Notes: generated from the letters alone by a model not told the origin. Counted from the stretch's first letter, positions 28,516-38,328 are shown. The stretch is 64,000 nucleotides of DNA from Winogradskyella vincentii (GCF_020166345.1 NZ_JAIUJS010000007.1:1-64000), one strand, 5' to 3'. Program-made: numbers and translations.

Positions 28516-30138
28516 ATGGCAGAAGTAATAAACATGCCGCGTTTAAGCGATACAATGGAAGAAGGTACCGTTGCAGCTTGGTTGAAAAAAGTTGGTGATA
28601 AAGTTGAAGAAGGAGATATCCTGGCTGAAATAGAGACTGACAAGGCAACTATGGAGTTTGAGTCTTTTTATGAAGGTACATTACTTCATATTGGTGTTGA
28701 AGAAGGCCAGACCACTAAAGTAGATGAACTACTTGCAATTATTGGTGATGAAGGTGAAGATATTTCAGGTTTGTTAAATGGGAGTTCAACTGCGAAAGAG
28801 GAATCAGATAGCGAAAGCTCAGAACCTTCTGAAGATGTTGCTGAAAAAGATACAAGTATAGAAACACCAGATATTCCAGAAGGTGTTATAGTGGTTACCA
28901 TGCCTAGATTGAGTGATACAATGGAGGAAGGTACCGTGGCTACGTGGTTAAAGAAAATTGGGGATGAGGTTGAGGAAGGAGATATCCTTGCAGAAATAGA
29001 GACTGACAAAGCAACTATGGAGTTTGAATCCTTTCAAGCAGGAACTTTACTTCACGTAGGATTAGATGAAGGGCAATCGGCAAAAGTAGATGCATTGTTA
29101 GCTATAATTGGACCTGCTGGCACTGATGTTTCTAACATCGCTAAGAACTTTACAATTGGTGGGTCTGATAAAAAAGAGGCTCCTAAGAAAGAAGAAGTTA
29201 AAAAGGAATCACCTAAGACTAATGAACCTAAAAAGACAGAAACCAAGCCTTCAACTTCTGCTTCAATAACTTCAACCACTTCTGGCGGTAGAGTGTTTGC
29301 TTCTCCTCTGGCGAAGAAAATGGCAGAAGAAAAAGGAATAAATCTTTCTCAAGTTTCGGGAACAGGTGAGAATGGTAGAATTGTAAAGCGTGATATAGAA
29401 AACTTCACACCTTCAGCACAAGGTGCAACAGTTGGTAAATTTGTACCGATGGGACAAGAAGATTTTGATGAGGTTCCTAATTCTAACATGCGTAAAGCAA
29501 TTGCCAAGAATTTAGCTAAATCTAAGTTTACTGCACCACATTATTACTTAAATGTGGAGTTTGATATGGATAATGCAATTGCATTCAGAGCGCAATACAA
29601 CTCAATACCTGACACTAAAATATCATTCAACGATATGATAGTTAAAGCGTGTGCTTTAGCATTGAAACAACATCCTCAGGTTAATTCGCAGTGGTTTGAT
29701 GATAGAATGCAATTAAATAACCATGTACATATTGGTGTTGCAGTTGCTGTACCAGACGGATTGGTTGTACCAGTTGTTAAATTTGCTAATGAACAAAGTT
29801 TAACTCAAATTGGCGCAGCGGTTAAAGATTATGCTGGTAAAGCAAGAAATAAAAAACTTACCCTTGATGAGATGGAGGGAAGTACCTTTACTATTTCAAA
29901 TCTAGGAATGTTTGGTATTGAAAGTTTCACTTCAATCATAAATCAACCAAATTCAGCAATTTTGTCTGTAGGAGCAATTGTATCTAAACCAGTAGTGAAA
30001 AATGGACAAGTTGTTCCTGGTAACACTATGAAATTAACAATGGCTTGTGATCATAGAACTGTTGATGGTGCAACAGGTGCACAATTCCTTCAAACATTGA
30101 AGGGATATATTGAGAACCCTGTAACAATGTTGGTTTAA
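28516..30138 (+). CDS. pdhC: Pyruvate dehydrogenase E2, dihydrolipoamide acetyltransferase
   Basis: E2 core of the pyruvate dehydrogenase complex (540 residues), which passes the acetyl group from lipoate to CoA. Two lipoyl domains carry the lipoylated lysine in ETDKATMEFES at Lys43 and Lys165, joined by a Ser/Glu-rich linker. After a Lys/Pro/Thr-rich linker comes the peripheral-subunit-binding domain near 260-296 (VFASPLAKKMAEEKG, then GTGENGRIVKRDI). The catalytic acetyltransferase domain follows, with DHRTVDG near the end (His513, Asp517). The two lipoyl domains are very alike also at the DNA level, which suggests a fairly recent internal duplication. It ends at a terminator. Confidence 0.96.
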   Translation: MAEVINMPRLSDTMEEGTVAAWLKKVGDKVEEGDILAEIETDKATMEFESFYEGTLLHIGVEEGQTTKVDELLAIIGDEGEDISGLLNGSSTAKEESDSESSEPSEDVAEKDTSIETPDIPEGVIVVTMPRLSDTMEEGTVATWLKKIGDEVEEGDILAEIETDKATMEFESFQAGTLLHVGLDEGQSAKVDALLAIIGPAGTDVSNIAKNFTIGGSDKKEAPKKEEVKKESPKTNEPKKTETKPSTSASITSTTSGGRVFASPLAKKMAEEKGINLSQVSGTGENGRIVKRDIENFTPSAQGATVGKFVPMGQEDFDEVPNSNMRKAIAKNLAKSKFTAPHYYLNVEFDMDNAIAFRAQYNSIPDTKISFNDMIVKACALALKQHPQVNSQWFDDRMQLNNHVHIGVAVAVPDGLVVPVVKFANEQSLTQIGAAVKDYAGKARNKKLTLDEMEGSTFTISNLGMFGIESFTSIINQPNSAILSVGAIVSKPVVKNGQVVPGNTMKLTMACDHRTVDGATGAQFLQTLKGYIENPVTMLV

Positions 30139-30165
30139 TGAAAGTAAATCACAATTATAAAATTC

Positions 30166-30200
30166 AAATCCTGTTTCATTTAATTGAATCAGGATTTTTT
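30166..30200 (+). terminator. Terminator of pdhA-pdhC
   Basis: AAATCCTG (30166-30173) pairs with CAGGATTT (30190-30197), extended inward by imperfect TTTCA/TGAA pairing, and is followed by a T run. It lies between pdhC and the next gene. Confidence 0.82.
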
Positions 30201-30216
30201 ATTTAAATATATAAAC

Positions 30217-31230
30217 ATGAAAATAATTTTATCAATTTTTAGTCTTTTTTTGGTCTTTTCTTGTTCAGTTAGACAAAAGGGTCTTGATGGTGCGTCAGGA
30301 AATGATGGAAGCTTAACCAAGGTAGAAGTTTCAGCAAATTCCATAAAAACTAGTATGGAGTATCTGGCTTCAGATGAACTTAATGGGAGAGCCACAGGCA
30401 GTGATGGTATCGAAAAAGCAGCTGTTTTTATTGAGAGTTATTTTAAAGGAAATAACATTAAACCCTTTTTTGAAAATTATCGAGACAATTTTACAGTTAA
30501 AAGAAATGTAGGTGGTGAAGGTAGTGGTGAAGTTATTGAAATTAAGGGTTATAATATTGTTGGATTTGTAGAAGGAAATGATCCTAAACTAAAAAATGAA
30601 TTTGTCATACTTGGCGGTCATTATGATCATATTGGTCAAGGTAGAGAAGTAGAAGGTGATAGTATTGCCAATGGTGCAAATGATGATGCTTCTGGTACAA
30701 TTACCGCTATGGAATTAGGAAGATATTTTTCTAAAACAAAATCTAATAAAAGGAGCTTGTTGATTACCTTGTTTGCAGCAGAAGAAATGGGACTTAAAGG
30801 GTCAGCTCATTTAGCAGAACGATTAAAATCACAAGGACTCAATGTCTATACAATGATAAATTTTGAAATGGTTGGAGTTCCAAGAGCAGAGGGTAAATCA
30901 ATGGCGTACATGAGTGGTTTTGAAAGATCTAATTTTGCGCCAAAACTTAATGAATATGCAGGAGAAGAGGTTGTTGGATTTTTCCCAAAGGCAAAAGAAT
31001 TCCAGTTGTTTTTTAGATCTGACAATTTTCCGTTCTATAAAGAACTCAATATACCTGCACATGCGATATCAACTTTCGATTTTACAAATTATGAATATTA
31101 TCATCATGTAGATGACGAAGCTGATAAAATGGATTATGAGCATATGGCTAGCTTTACAAATAAAATGGCAAAAGCTTTTGAGGGCATATTAAATTCACCA
31201 AATAAAGAAGTTGTATTAAATGAAGAATAA
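30217..31230 (+). CDS. M28 family zinc metallopeptidase, lipoprotein
   Basis: Predicted secreted aminopeptidase-like M28 peptidase (337 residues from ATG 30217; a TTG at 30184 would put the start inside the upstream terminator). The first residues form a lipoprotein signal with lipobox VFSC (Cys16). The two-zinc site of M28 peptidases is visible: GGHYDHIG, NDDASGT, AAEEMGLKGS with the catalytic Glu, and YHHVDDEADKM near the end for the last His. It probably trims peptides in the periplasm or at the outer membrane. The stop overlaps the next gene by 11 bases, so three genes (peptidase, SDR, HAD) seem to form one operon. Confidence 0.9.
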   Translation: MKIILSIFSLFLVFSCSVRQKGLDGASGNDGSLTKVEVSANSIKTSMEYLASDELNGRATGSDGIEKAAVFIESYFKGNNIKPFFENYRDNFTVKRNVGGEGSGEVIEIKGYNIVGFVEGNDPKLKNEFVILGGHYDHIGQGREVEGDSIANGANDDASGTITAMELGRYFSKTKSNKRSLLITLFAAEEMGLKGSAHLAERLKSQGLNVYTMINFEMVGVPRAEGKSMAYMSGFERSNFAPKLNEYAGEEVVGFFPKAKEFQLFFRSDNFPFYKELNIPAHAISTFDFTNYEYYHHVDDEADKMDYEHMASFTNKMAKAFEGILNSPNKEVVLNEE

Positions 31231-31906
31231 GAATATTGTTATAACTGGTACCAGTAGAGGTATTGGATTTGAGTTGGTGAAGCTATTTGCAAGAGAAGGC
31301 CATAATGTGCTAGCATTATCTCGAAATGCTAATCCTGTTACAGAATTGAAACTTAAAAATGTGGTTGCTTTACCATTCGATTTAAGTAACCTAGATGATT
31401 ATATAGATGTTGAAAAGTTGATAAAAGATCAATGGAGCCATGTTGACATTTTAATAAATAATGCTGGTTTACTCCTCAATAAACCTTTCGCTGAAACAAC
31501 ATTTCAAGATTTCCAAAAAGTTTATCAAACTAATGTGTTTGGTGTTTCTGAGCTCTCTAGAGTATTAGTGCCGTATATGCCCCAAGATGGGCATGTTATT
31601 ACGATTAGTTCAATGGGAGGAATACAAGGCAGTATGAAATTTCCAGGTTTGGCAGCCTATAGCTCTAGTAAAGGTGCGGTGATTACTTTAAGTGAATTAT
31701 TGGCTGAAGAGTATAAAGAAACAGGTCCGCAGTTTAATGTTTTGGCATTAGGCGCTGTTCAAACAGAAATGTTGAAAGAAGCTTTTCCAGATTACCAAGC
31801 GCCAACAACTGCTTTAGAAATGGCTACATATATAATGGATTTTGCCTTGTCAGGTAATAAAATTTACAACGGTAAAGTACTACAGGTATCAAATTCTACA
31901 CCCTAA
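31220..31906 (+). CDS. SDR family NAD(P)-dependent oxidoreductase
   Basis: Short-chain dehydrogenase/reductase of 228 residues. The cofactor motif is TGTSRGIG at 9-16, the NNAG motif occurs as INNAGLL, and the catalytic Ser-Tyr-Lys triad is seen as ISSMGG and AAYSSSKGA. The substrate is unknown. It overlaps the peptidase gene by 11 bases and abuts the HAD gene with no gap, so it is translationally coupled to both neighbours, but these give no common pathway. The classical SDR length and intact triad make enzyme activity likely. Confidence 0.9.
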   Translation: MKNKNIVITGTSRGIGFELVKLFAREGHNVLALSRNANPVTELKLKNVVALPFDLSNLDDYIDVEKLIKDQWSHVDILINNAGLLLNKPFAETTFQDFQKVYQTNVFGVSELSRVLVPYMPQDGHVITISSMGGIQGSMKFPGLAAYSSSKGAVITLSELLAEEYKETGPQFNVLALGAVQTEMLKEAFPDYQAPTTALEMATYIMDFALSGNKIYNGKVLQVSNSTP

Positions 31907-32542
31907 ATGAGTAAATACAAGTGTATCATTTTTGATTGTGATGGTGTTCTTGTAGACAGTGAGCCATTGAGTAATCAGGTGATGGTAGATATTGCCAATG
32001 AATTAGGTGCAAATATCAATTTGGATTATGCTCTACGAAATTTTAAGGGTAACTCTTTTAATAACTGTGCAGAACAAATTTCTAACTTAATAGGTAAGGA
32101 AGTCCCTCGTGATCTTGAAGACATTTACCGCCAAAGGTCCTTTGAAAAATTTAGAAATGAAATTAAACCCATCGAAGGAATAAAGGCTGTGCTGGATGTA
32201 TTGAATGTTCCTTTTTGTGTTGCATCAAGTGGGCCTGAGAGTAAAATTAAACTTAATTTAGAGCTGACAGGTTTGTTGGAATACTTCATAGACAATATTT
32301 TTAGTTGTTATACAATTGGTAAATGGAAACCAGATCCATCAATTTTTATTTGGGCTGCCACAACTATGGGTTATAGTCCAAATGAATGTTTAATTATTGA
32401 AGATAGTATAATTGGAGTAAATGCTGCTTTAAAAGGAGGATTTGATGTTTTTGGATATACTGCTCATGATTACAATGATGAATTACAAAAAAAAGCGACA
32501 AAAACCTTCTCGAAGATGTTAATTCTTCCAGAGTTGCTCTAG
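31907..32542 (+). CDS. HAD family hydrolase (beta-phosphoglucomutase-like)
   Basis: Haloacid-dehalogenase-superfamily phosphatase or phosphoglucomutase of 211 residues. Motif I FDCDGVLVDSE at 9-19 supplies the nucleophile Asp10 and acid/base Asp12. Motif II is VASSGP, the motif III lysine lies in GKWKPDPSIF, and motif IV is IIEDSIIGVNAA. The helical cap after motif I is of the C1 type used by beta-phosphoglucomutase and 2-deoxyglucose-6-phosphatase relatives. The substrate cannot be decided. It begins at the base after the stop of the SDR gene and ends the small operon. Confidence 0.9.
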   Translation: MSKYKCIIFDCDGVLVDSEPLSNQVMVDIANELGANINLDYALRNFKGNSFNNCAEQISNLIGKEVPRDLEDIYRQRSFEKFRNEIKPIEGIKAVLDVLNVPFCVASSGPESKIKLNLELTGLLEYFIDNIFSCYTIGKWKPDPSIFIWAATTMGYSPNECLIIEDSIIGVNAALKGGFDVFGYTAHDYNDELQKKATKTFSKMLILPELL

Positions 32543-32581
32543 TTTTGCTTCTAATTTTTATATTTATAGAAAATTCGAATT

Positions 32582-35500
32582 ATGAGAAGAAAATTACCCC
32601 TAAAATTATCTTCTTTCATCTTAATCGTTATATGTTTTCTATCTCAAAAAATTGTGAGTCAATCTTTTGATAGAGTTGAAAATACGATAGGGTTAGGTGT
32701 TTTGCAAGAGAATAATGGTGTGGCCGTAGCTGATTATGACAATGATAATGATCTTGATATTTTCATTGTAGCAAATGCGGTTGAAAACCCAGATATTCCA
32801 TCATCTTACAGTAAGTTATTTAGAAATAACAATGATGGTTCTTACACTGATGTAACCGAATTTTCAGGATTAACCGGTTTATTTACTGAAGAGGACGACG
32901 CTCAAGTAACATTAGCTCAGCAAGGATTTAAATTTGGGGCATCTTGGGGCGACTATAATAACGATGGTTTTCCTGATTTGTTCTTAACTTATTCATACAA
33001 GGTTGAACTTTGGAGAAACCTCGGAAATGGGACATTTGCCAATGTTACAGGAATTTCTGGATTTGATACATCTAATGAATGTATTAACACTGGTGCCACA
33101 TGGTTAGATTATAATAACGACGGTTTTTTGGATATCTATTTTAGTGATTGGAATAGATGTGACTCAAATTCATTTTATAGAAACAACGGTAACGGCACAT
33201 TTACTAATGTTACCGAAGATTTAGGGTTAACGGAAGTTGATTCAAATTATAGTTATACCACAATTCCATTTGATATTAATGATGATGGTTGGATGGATTT
33301 AATTGTTACCAATGATTTAGAGGATGCCAATTATTTATACGTTAATCAAGCAGGTACTTCTTTTATAGAAGATGCATCATCCTACGGTTTAGATAATATG
33401 ATAGACGATATGGCTTTGGCCATAAGTGATTTTGATTTAGATCAAGATTTTGACTTTTTTATTACTGGAATTGATGAAAATGCGCTTCTAGAGAATGATG
33501 GTTCAAACAATTTTGTAGAATCTTCGTCTAATTTCGATTTACTTCCAACAGGATGGTCTTGGGGAGCGAGATTTGCTGATTTTGATTTAGATGGTGATGA
33601 AGATCTTTTCATTGTTAACGGATATGATTTTGAACAAAGAGGACCTGAGTTTAATGTATATTATAGAAACTTACATGCTCAAGGACAGATGGGTTTTGAA
33701 GATGTTTCTGCTACAATAGGATTAAATGCAGAAACCGAAAGTGTAGAAGTATTGGATTTTGATTATGACAATGATGGTGATCTAGATATTATTATTACAA
33801 ATGGAGATGGATCTGTTTTATTCTACGAGAACAAACTGCTCAATTTTGATGATGTTTCACCAGCATCTAACTGGTTTAAGCTTCACCTAGAGGGTACGGT
33901 TTCCAACAGAGACGCTATCGGTACAACAATAAGCCTAACCACTTCTAACGGTACATTGAAGCGTTATTATTCTGGTGTTGGTTTTTTGAGTCAAAGCTTG
34001 CAAGCGGTCCATTTTGGTCTGGACGATGCTACCGAGATAATGGAGTTGGAGATCAAATGGCCATCTGGCCTTGTGGAGACCTACAATTCAATTTCAACCA
34101 ATATTGAGGTAAAAGCCACCGAAGGACAAGGCTATGAGGTGTTGGATATTGACCCTAGCCAAAAGGTATACGGCTGCACAGATCCGGTTTCTTGTAATTA
34201 CAATCCAGATGCCACCTTGGATGATGGGTCTTGTACTTATTTGGATCCGCAGAGTATCGTTGGTCCAACTGAATCCTCATTTTTGAGAACAGAAACCTAT
34301 AGTTATGCCATTGCAAATGGGTCAACGGCACAATGGCAGGTAATGGGAGGCGAACTATTGAGTGGTCAGGGAACAGATACGATAATGGTAAATTGGGGAA
34401 TTGAGGAATCAGGTTTTGTTTCAGTAATAGAATCCGATGATCAGTGTTCTAGCCTACAAGCTTCCATAAACGTAGAATTAAGTGCGGATGATCTGCCTGA
34501 AGATATTTCTATAGCAAGACTATGGAACGAGGCTTTATTGGATGCCATTAGAGGTGACTTTGCCAGACCGACAGTCCATGCACGCAATCTGTTCCATACC
34601 AGTGTTGCCATGTACGATATTTGGGCTATATATGATGAGGTTGCAGAACCTTATTTAATTGGTAACGAAGTAAATGGTTTTACTAGTGGGCTTGAAGATT
34701 TTGTTTTAATAGAAAGCAAGGAGGAGTCCTTGAAACGTGCCATTAGTTATGCAATGTACCGTTTGTTGACACACCGTTTCCAAAATTCGCCAGGTGTTGA
34801 TTCGTCACAAGAACGTTTTGATCTGATCATGGATAGACTGGGCTATGATACTAGTTATTCATCGATGCTTTACGAATTCGGTAATGCAGGAGCTTTAGGA
34901 AACTATGTGGCACAGACTATCATAGATTATGGTCTACAGGATGGGTCAAGAGAAGCAACAGGTTATGATAATGCCTATTACGAGCCTGTTAATGAAGTAT
35001 TTGCACTTGATTCAAATGATAACCCACCGCTTAATGATCCCAACAGATGGCAGCCACTTGGTTTAGATATTTTTATTGATCAAGGTGGTAATTTGGTAGA
35101 TGGCAATGTACCACCGTTTTTGAGTCCTGAATGGGGTAACGTTTATTCCTTTGCGTTAAAAGAAGAGGATAAGATGACCTACGAAAGAGATGGCAATCAA
35201 TATCATGTATTCCATGATCCTTCGGATCCGCCATACATTAGTCTAACTGAGGACAACCAAATGAGCGATGCTTATAAATGGGGCTTTTCAATGGTATCTG
35301 TTTGGCAGTCTCATCTAGATCCTAGTGATGGTGTTATGTGGGACATCTCACCAAATTCCATTGGCAACGTAGATATCGGTACATTCCCAACGGATTATTC
35401 GGACTACCCGAACTTTTATGACTTCTTTGAAGGCGGAAGTACAAGTGCGGGACATAGTATAAATCCGTTTACAGGGAACCCGTATGAGACCAATATGGTG

Positions 35501-36619
35501 CCAAGGGGAGATTATGGAAGGGTGCTTGCGGAATTTTGGGCAGACGGTCCTGACTCTGAGACACCACCGGGACACTGGTTTACTATATTAAACTATGTCA
35601 GCGATCACCCGGAATTCGAAAAGCGGTTCCAGGGAGAGGGAGAAATACTCGATGCGTTGGAGTGGGACGTGAAGTCGTATTTCATACTGGGAGGCGGTAT
35701 GCACGATTCGGCAGTTGCGGCATGGAGCGTTAAGGGCTGGTACGATTATATTAGGCCGATTTCGGCGATTCGCTATATGGCTGAACGTGGACAGAGCACT
35801 GATACTACATTGGACAATTACGATGTGTCAGGGATACCTTTAATTGATGGATATATCGAGGTGATAGAAGCAGGCGATCCTTTAGCTGGCTTTGTGAACC
35901 AATATGTAGGTCAGATTAAGCTTTATACTTGGAAGGGCCACGACTTTATCGATGATACGGAAGTAGACCAGGCTGGAGTTGGGTGGATTAGAGCATCGGA
36001 TTGGTACCCTTACCAGAGGCCAACTTTTGTTACGCCGCCATTTGCTGGTTATGTGTCTGGTCACTCGACATTTTCCCGTGCAGCAGCAGAACTTTTGACA
36101 ATGATGACGGGAAGCGAATTCTTTCCTGGAGGATTGGGAGAGTTTGTTGCCAAGAAAAACGAGTTTCTGGTATTTGAAGAAGGACCATCTGTCGATGTTG
36201 TGCTACAGTGGGCAACTTATAGGGATGCTTCGGACCAGACGAGTCTTAGCAGAATCTGGGGAGGTATTCATCCACCAGCAGACGATATACCAGGACGGTT
36301 TATTGGTCAGGAGGTAGCGGAAGATACATTTGAATTTGCCGTACCTTATTTTAATAGTAGTTTGACTATTGATCAATTTGATGATATTGAGTTTAAGGTA
36401 TATCCTAATCCGACGCTCAATAAGAGGTTGTTTATTACAAACACAGATAGTTTTGATACTATTGAGATATTTGATATCAGAGGTAGGGAAATTAGTATTG
36501 ATAATAGAAGTTATGATGAGTTAAATAATACAACTAGTATTAATCTAAATTCGGCGACACCAGGATTGTATATGCTTAGTGTTAATAGAAATTCAAAAAT
36601 GATTGTTATTAAAGATTAG
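32582..36619 (+). CDS. Secreted FG-GAP/ASPIC and vanadium-haloperoxidase fusion protein with T9SS sorting domain
   Basis: Large predicted secreted protein of 1345 residues with signal peptide (LSSFILIVICFLSQKIVSQ). Residues about 35-420 hold FG-GAP/VCBS repeats (DYDNDNDLDIF, DYNNDGFPDLF, DFDLDGDEDLF), likely a Ca2+-binding beta-propeller. An ASPIC/UnbV-type segment follows near 440-510, and a Cys-containing link CTDPVSCNYNPDATLDDGSC near 531-550. Residues about 660-1240 form a PAP2/vanadium-haloperoxidase domain with all three motifs: Lys1051-x6-Arg1058-Pro, Ser1159-Gly-His1161, and Ser-Arg1224-x5-His1230-x3-Asp1234. The C-terminal 80 residues (YPNPTLNKRLFI, then GLYMLSVN) are a type A T9SS sorting domain. 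It may oxidise halides or act as a phosphatase; the sequence cannot tell. Base composition changes inside the gene. Confidence 0.87.
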   Translation: MRRKLPLKLSSFILIVICFLSQKIVSQSFDRVENTIGLGVLQENNGVAVADYDNDNDLDIFIVANAVENPDIPSSYSKLFRNNNDGSYTDVTEFSGLTGLFTEEDDAQVTLAQQGFKFGASWGDYNNDGFPDLFLTYSYKVELWRNLGNGTFANVTGISGFDTSNECINTGATWLDYNNDGFLDIYFSDWNRCDSNSFYRNNGNGTFTNVTEDLGLTEVDSNYSYTTIPFDINDDGWMDLIVTNDLEDANYLYVNQAGTSFIEDASSYGLDNMIDDMALAISDFDLDQDFDFFITGIDENALLENDGSNNFVESSSNFDLLPTGWSWGARFADFDLDGDEDLFIVNGYDFEQRGPEFNVYYRNLHAQGQMGFEDVSATIGLNAETESVEVLDFDYDNDGDLDIIITNGDGSVLFYENKLLNFDDVSPASNWFKLHLEGTVSNRDAIGTTISLTTSNGTLKRYYSGVGFLSQSLQAVHFGLDDATEIMELEIKWPSGLVETYNSISTNIEVKATEGQGYEVLDIDPSQKVYGCTDPVSCNYNPDATLDDGSCTYLDPQSIVGPTESSFLRTETYSYAIANGSTAQWQVMGGELLSGQGTDTIMVNWGIEESGFVSVIESDDQCSSLQASINVELSADDLPEDISIARLWNEALLDAIRGDFARPTVHARNLFHTSVAMYDIWAIYDEVAEPYLIGNEVNGFTSGLEDFVLIESKEESLKRAISYAMYRLLTHRFQNSPGVDSSQERFDLIMDRLGYDTSYSSMLYEFGNAGALGNYVAQTIIDYGLQDGSREATGYDNAYYEPVNEVFALDSNDNPPLNDPNRWQPLGLDIFIDQGGNLVDGNVPPFLSPEWGNVYSFALKEEDKMTYERDGNQYHVFHDPSDPPYISLTEDNQMSDAYKWGFSMVSVWQSHLDPSDGVMWDISPNSIGNVDIGTFPTDYSDYPNFYDFFEGGSTSAGHSINPFTGNPYETNMVPRGDYGRVLAEFWADGPDSETPPGHWFTILNYVSDHPEFEKRFQGEGEILDALEWDVKSYFILGGGMHDSAVAAWSVKGWYDYIRPISAIRYMAERGQSTDTTLDNYDVSGIPLIDGYIEVIEAGDPLAGFVNQYVGQIKLYTWKGHDFIDDTEVDQAGVGWIRASDWYPYQRPTFVTPPFAGYVSGHSTFSRAAAELLTMMTGSEFFPGGLGEFVAKKNEFLVFEEGPSVDVVLQWATYRDASDQTSLSRIWGGIHPPADDIPGRFIGQEVAEDTFEFAVPYFNSSLTIDQFDDIEFKVYPNPTLNKRLFITNTDSFDTIEIFDIRGREISIDNRSYDELNNTTSINLNSATPGLYMLSVNRNSKMIVIKD

Positions 36620-36649
36620 TAATGAAAGATTACTTATAGCTTTGTAACC

Positions 36650-37246
36650 ATGCAAAAAAATCTTTCCGATTATCTTCCTAAAGATGCAATTGATATGGTG
36701 CAAATCATTTTGGCTAGTGATAATTTGGTCATTAAAGTAAAGAATGAAAGAAAGACCAAGCATGGTGATTATCGCGAATTGCCTAATGGAAAACATCAAA
36801 TAACTATTAATTCTAACCTGAATCCTTTTAGATTTCTAATTACTTTAATTCATGAGATTGCTCATTTTGAGGCTTATAACAAATATGGTAGAAGAATTAG
36901 ACCTCATGGAAAGGAATGGAAGTTAACATTTCAGCATTTAATGTTACCTTTTTTAAGACCAGAAATATTTCCAATAGAATTGTTGCCGTTATTAGCAAAA
37001 CATTTTAAAAACCCAAAAGCATCTAGCGATACAGATTCGTATCTCGCCTTAGCATTAAAGCAATTCGACGAAGGTCCACCTAAGACATACGTTTTTCAAG
37101 TACCTTTGGGTAATAATTTTAAACTTTATAACGGTAGAGTTTTTAAAAAAGGAAGTAAACGTAGAAAACGCTTTGAATGTGTTGAGGTGAAAACAGGGAA
37201 GTTATATTTGTTTAATCCTAATGCAGAAGTAGAAATAATTGATTAA
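36650..37246 (+). CDS. SprT-like zinc metalloprotease-family protein
   Basis: SprT-like protein of 198 residues. The zincin motif HEIAHFEAY gives the HExxH metal site, and a later PHGKEWK contributes the usual third-ligand region. Homologues are poorly understood; SprT-domain proteins of eukaryotes (Spartan) cut protein-DNA crosslinks, but that role is not shown for the short bacterial form. The C-terminal half has a basic GSKRRKRFECVEVKTGK stretch. The stop overlaps the ATG of the guanylyltransferase gene by one base (TAATG). A -7-like TAGCTTTG (36637-36644) lies just upstream, with no -33 partner. Confidence 0.88.
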   Translation: MQKNLSDYLPKDAIDMVQIILASDNLVIKVKNERKTKHGDYRELPNGKHQITINSNLNPFRFLITLIHEIAHFEAYNKYGRRIRPHGKEWKLTFQHLMLPFLRPEIFPIELLPLLAKHFKNPKASSDTDSYLALALKQFDEGPPKTYVFQVPLGNNFKLYNGRVFKKGSKRRKRFECVEVKTGKLYLFNPNAEVEIID

Positions 37247-38328
37247 TGAAAAACAAGAACTATTACGCCATACTTATGGCAGGTGGAGTTGGATCTAGAT
37301 TTTGGCCAGTTAGCACTCAAGATTTCCCAAAACAGTTTCATGATATGTTGGGGACTGGTGAAACTTTGATACAAAAAACATTTAATAGGCTCGCAAGATT
37401 TATACCATCTGAGAATATTTTTATTCTAACTAACGAACGCTATAACGATTTGGTATTCGAACAATTACCAGGCGTGACCAAACGACAGGTTGTTTTAGAA
37501 CCAGCAATGAGGAATACGGCTCCATGCATTTTATATGCCTCTTTAAAAATTCAAAAGGAGAATAAAGACGCCGTAATGATTGTGGCACCAAGTGATCATT
37601 GGATTGAAGATGAAGATGCATTTTCAGAAAATGTCAAGACGGCATTTGATTTTTGCGAATCTAATGATGCATTAATGACTCTTGGAATAACACCAACTTT
37701 TCCTAATACTGGATATGGATATATAGAATATGATAAAACCTCTACCAATGAGATAAAGTCAGTAAATCAGTTCAGAGAAAAACCAGATTATGAAACTGCT
37801 AAAACGTTTTTAGATCAAGGTAATTTTCTTTGGAACGCTGGTATTTTCATGTGGAGTGTAAAAACTGTTGTTAATACATTTAAATCTAATCAGCCTGAAT
37901 TATTTGAGCTTTTTGAAAGCGGTTTCAATGTGTACAATACAGAGTTTGAGGATGATTTTATAAGAGACAACTATGGCAAAGCTGAGAATATTTCTGTTGA
38001 TTATGCCATAATGGAAAAAAGTAGTAATGTATATGTGATCCCAGCCACTTTCGATTGGAATGACCTTGGTACATGGGGAAGTCTTTACGATAAATTAGAT
38101 AAGGACAAAAATGCAAATGCCGTTGTTAACTCTAAAGTTCTGTTAGAGGATTCTAATGGTAATATGATACGTTCAAAAAAAGATAAAATTGTTGTTGTTG
38201 ATGGACTAAATGACTACATAATTGTTGACAAAGACGAAGTTTTACTTATCTTTCCTAAAGAAAAGGAACAAGATATTAAAAAAGTACTCCAAAATGTGAA
38301 AGCTAAATTTGGAGAAGAATATGGTTAA
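37246..38328 (+). CDS. manC: Mannose-1-phosphate guanylyltransferase
   Basis: Makes GDP-mannose from mannose 1-phosphate and GTP for cell-surface polysaccharides. The protein has 360 residues. The nucleotide-binding motif MAGGVGSRFWPVS is at 11-23, the family motif FREKPDYETA lies near 172-181, and FLWNAGIFMW near 193-202. It is of the short type without a C-terminal phosphomannose isomerase domain. Translation is coupled to the SprT-like gene (one-base overlap) and the DUF389 gene follows after six bases, so all three probably share one transcript. Confidence 0.94.
   Translation: MKNKNYYAILMAGGVGSRFWPVSTQDFPKQFHDMLGTGETLIQKTFNRLARFIPSENIFILTNERYNDLVFEQLPGVTKRQVVLEPAMRNTAPCILYASLKIQKENKDAVMIVAPSDHWIEDEDAFSENVKTAFDFCESNDALMTLGITPTFPNTGYGYIEYDKTSTNEIKSVNQFREKPDYETAKTFLDQGNFLWNAGIFMWSVKTVVNTFKSNQPELFELFESGFNVYNTEFEDDFIRDNYGKAENISVDYAIMEKSSNVYVIPATFDWNDLGTWGSLYDKLDKDKNANAVVNSKVLLEDSNGNMIRSKKDKIVVVDGLNDYIIVDKDEVLLIFPKEKEQDIKKVLQNVKAKFGEEYG

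Noticed and set aside
28686-29279. Antisense frames rich in Ser and Ile opposite the lipoyl domains of pdhC
   Set aside because: They mirror the Glu- and Lys-rich codons of pdhC and have no features of a real protein.
30184-30216. Upstream TTG start for the M28 peptidase
   Set aside because: It lies inside the pdhC terminator hairpin, and the lipoprotein signal begins at the ATG at 30217.
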